Assembly (NCBI GenBank): GCA_002393575.1
Contig: DGSN01000011.1
Coordinates: forward strand, 1 to 15,654
Reading direction: 5' to 3'
DNA from: Prevotellaceae bacterium UBA4361
GTDB taxonomy: Bacteria; Bacteroidota; Bacteroidia; Bacteroidales; Bacteroidaceae
DNA: 15,654 bases
A program made the position numbers and the translations under genes. Below the pieces are notes generated by a model. The model made no database searches, was not told the origin of the DNA, and was given only the letters and a program-made list of their open reading frames with translations. Positions 14,124-15,654 of this stretch are shown piece after piece; position 1 is the first letter of the stretch; each line of letters starts with the position of its first letter.

Positions 14124-14131
14124 CGTTTGAA

Positions 14132-14674
14132 ATGATTATTGCTCAGAAACTGCAAAAGGAAAATATCGCTGAATACTTGCTGTATATGTGGCAGGTGGAG
14201 GACTTGATTCGTGCCAACGGACTTGACATCGACCGTTTGCAGGAAACGTATCTGAGTCGATTCAAACTGGACGAAAAGGAGGCTGCTGCCATGCGAGAGT
14301 GGTATGAGCACCTGATGGAGATGATGCGCAGTGAGGGTGTTCAGGAGAAAGGACACTTGCAGATGAACAAAAGTGTGATTCTGATGCTGGAGGACCTGCA
14401 CAGGGCTTTGCTCCAATCGCCGAAGCATCCTTTCTATTCTGCTGCTTACTACAAGGCTTTGCCTTTCATCGTGGAACTGCGCAACCGCTCGAACACGCAG
14501 GAAGAGAGCGAGATAGAGAATTGCTTTGATGCCATGTATGGCTTGATGTTGTTACGCTTGCAGGGAAAGCCTGTGAGTGAGGACACGAAGAAGGCGATGG
14601 AGGACATTTCGCGCTTTCTTGCCATGCTGTCGGAATATTATAAAAAGGATAAGAAAGGTGAACTGGAATTGTAA
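14132..14674 (+). CDS. DUF4924-family protein, unknown function
   Basis: The 180-residue product begins MIIAQKLQKENIAEYLLYMWQ, the style I associate with the DUF4924 family of Bacteroidales. It looks soluble and almost wholly helical, rich in Glu, Lys, Leu and Met, with no signal peptide, membrane segment or recognisable catalytic motif. A conserved-looking patch, HPFYSAAYYKALPFIVELR, lies near 99-117. The start is fixed by a perfect Shine-Dalgarno sequence. It lies between the LysE-family gene and rfbD, an order I recall from other Bacteroidales but could not check. No function is proposed. Confidence 0.8.
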   Translation: MIIAQKLQKENIAEYLLYMWQVEDLIRANGLDIDRLQETYLSRFKLDEKEAAAMREWYEHLMEMMRSEGVQEKGHLQMNKSVILMLEDLHRALLQSPKHPFYSAAYYKALPFIVELRNRSNTQEESEIENCFDAMYGLMLLRLQGKPVSEDTKKAMEDISRFLAMLSEYYKKDKKGELEL

Positions 14675-14679
14675 ATGCT

Positions 14680-14747
14680 GAATGAAGAAGCGGGAACTTG
14701 AAGGAAAATGATGAATCATTTTCAACGGTTTCGTTTCTTCTTCATTC
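14680..14747. promoter_or_regulatory. Nested hairpin between the DUF4924 gene and rfbD
   Basis: An 11-bp perfect outer pairing (GAATGAAGAAG at 14680-14690, CTTCTTCATTC at 14737-14747) encloses a 9-bp perfect inner stem (GAAAATGAT at 14704-14712, ATCATTTTC at 14715-14723). TTTAAATATAG follows. It starts 6 nt after the DUF4924 stop codon and ends 19 nt before the rfbD ATG. It could be a weak terminator, an attenuator for rfbD, or an mRNA-processing signal. Confidence 0.6.
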
Positions 14748-14766
14748 TTTAAATATAGAAATAGGT

Positions 14767-15624
14767 ATGAACATATTGATTACAGGCTGCAATGGGCAGT
14801 TGGGCAACGAGATGCAGTTGCTCGCAAAGAAGAATCCCCAGCATCAGTATTTCTTCACTGATGTGGAGGAACTCGACATTACGGATGCCGAAGCGATTGA
14901 CAGGTTTGTTCAGGAGAACGAGGTGGACTGCATCGTGAACTGTGCTGCTTACACGGCGGTGGATAAGGCTGAGGAAAACGTGACGCTGTGCGACCTTCTC
15001 AACAATGTCGCTCCAGGCTATCTCGCCAAGGCGATTGAGAAGCGTGATGGTTATATGATTCAGGTTTCCACGGACTATGTGTTCGATGGTACGAACCATG
15101 TTCCTTATAAGGAGGATGAACCCACTTGCCCTAATTCGGTGTATGGCAGAACGAAATTGGCTGGCGAAAAGCAGGTGCAGGACAACTGCAAGCGATGGAT
15201 GATTATCCGCACGGCGTGGTTGTATTCCACTTTTGGTAACAACTTTGTGAAGACCATGATTCGCTTGGGCAAGACAAAGCCTGAACTCGGTGTGATTTTC
15301 GACCAGATTGGTACGCCTACTTACGCTCGCGACTTGGCTGCTGCCATCTTTGCTGCCATCAATCAGGGTGTGGTGACGGGTGTGTATCATTTCTCGAACG
15401 AGGGTGTGATTTCGTGGTACGACTTCACGAAGGCCATTCATCGCATCGCTGGCATCACTACTTGTCAAGTGCGTCCACTCCATACGGAAGAATATCCTAC
15501 GCCTGCTGCTCGTCCTCACTACTCGGTGCTGGACAAGACGAAAATCAAGGCTACGTATGGCATTGAGATTCCTTACTGGGAAGAGAGTCTGAGAGAGTGC
15601 ATCAGTGCCTTGAATCAAGGATAA
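14767..15624 (+). CDS. rfbD: dTDP-4-dehydrorhamnose reductase
   Basis: The enzyme performs the last step of dTDP-L-rhamnose synthesis, reducing dTDP-4-dehydro-L-rhamnose with NAD(P)H. The rhamnose is destined for surface polysaccharide. The 285-residue product is an extended short-chain dehydrogenase. It has the Rossmann motif ITGCNGQLGNE (about 5-15), NCAAYTAVDKAE (58-69), VSTDYVFDG (100-108) and the catalytic Y126-GRT-K130 in VYGRTKLAGE. Its length is typical. The frame is open to an ATG at 14698, but that extension is encoded by a nested hairpin and lacks homology to the family. The ATG at 14767 puts the Rossmann strand at the N-terminus as expected. The other rhamnose genes (rfbA, rfbB, rfbC) are not in the window. 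Confidence 0.95.
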   Translation: MNILITGCNGQLGNEMQLLAKKNPQHQYFFTDVEELDITDAEAIDRFVQENEVDCIVNCAAYTAVDKAEENVTLCDLLNNVAPGYLAKAIEKRDGYMIQVSTDYVFDGTNHVPYKEDEPTCPNSVYGRTKLAGEKQVQDNCKRWMIIRTAWLYSTFGNNFVKTMIRLGKTKPELGVIFDQIGTPTYARDLAAAIFAAINQGVVTGVYHFSNEGVISWYDFTKAIHRIAGITTCQVRPLHTEEYPTPAARPHYSVLDKTKIKATYGIEIPYWEESLRECISALNQG

Positions 15625-15654
15625 TAAAGGTCAGGGATTTCAAGGATTAAAAAG

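Noticed and set aside
14698..14766. 23-residue N-terminal extension of RfbD from the ATG at 14698
   Set aside because: It is encoded by a nested hairpin and precedes the Rossmann motif, which normally begins the protein.
14749..15618. 289-residue open frame antisense to rfbD
   Set aside because: Shadow frame; rfbD has all family motifs.

Overview
The window looks like a chromosomal segment from a Bacteroidota member of the order Bacteroidales, most likely Prevotella or a close relative. The grounds are a SusC/SusD outer-membrane pair, a GxxExxY-family gene, a DUF4924 gene, Bacteroidales-type promoters (TTTG, about 20 nt, TAnnTTTG), and start codons that mostly lack a Shine-Dalgarno sequence. 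The genus is an inference from style, not from a database match.

Layout. Positions 1-510 hold the edge of an unseen upstream gene, a hairpin, low-complexity repeats and the leader of a ROK-family sugar kinase (515-1489), probably a glucokinase. The kinase converges on a small minus-strand GxxExxY gene (2178-2558). The gap between their stop codons is filled by six tandem copies of a 113-114 bp palindromic repeat, and one diverged copy lies upstream of the GxxExxY gene (2614-2700). Next comes a strong promoter, a leader of about 170 nt, and a susC-like (2985-6110) plus susD-like (6151-8358) operon closed by a strong terminator (8389-8430). No glycoside hydrolase, surface-glycan-binding lipoprotein or dedicated regulator is visible beside the pair, so its substrate cannot be read here.

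Positions 8431-9046 contain no gene but hold two structured elements. One is a 316-bp sequence bounded by 16-bp perfect inverted repeats, resembling a non-autonomous transposable element (8494-8809). The other is a palindromic array of 21-bp repeats (8869-8964). A well-formed promoter then drives a single-chain type IIL (MmeI-like) restriction-modification enzyme (9110-12037). Its central and specificity-determining part is much more AT-rich than its ends. Three nucleotides after its stop codon a type I L-asparaginase gene (ansA, 12041-13090) begins, with a perfect Shine-Dalgarno sequence lying inside the end of the restriction gene.

The right end carries a LysE-family exporter (13350-14081), a DUF4924 gene with another perfect Shine-Dalgarno sequence (14132-14674), a nested hairpin, and rfbD for dTDP-rhamnose synthesis (14767-15624).

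Most of the window is ordinary Bacteroidales biology. The parts most worth a second look are the GxxExxY gene with its palindromic repeats, the two structured elements ahead of the restriction gene, and the mosaic composition of the restriction gene combined with its tight coupling to ansA.
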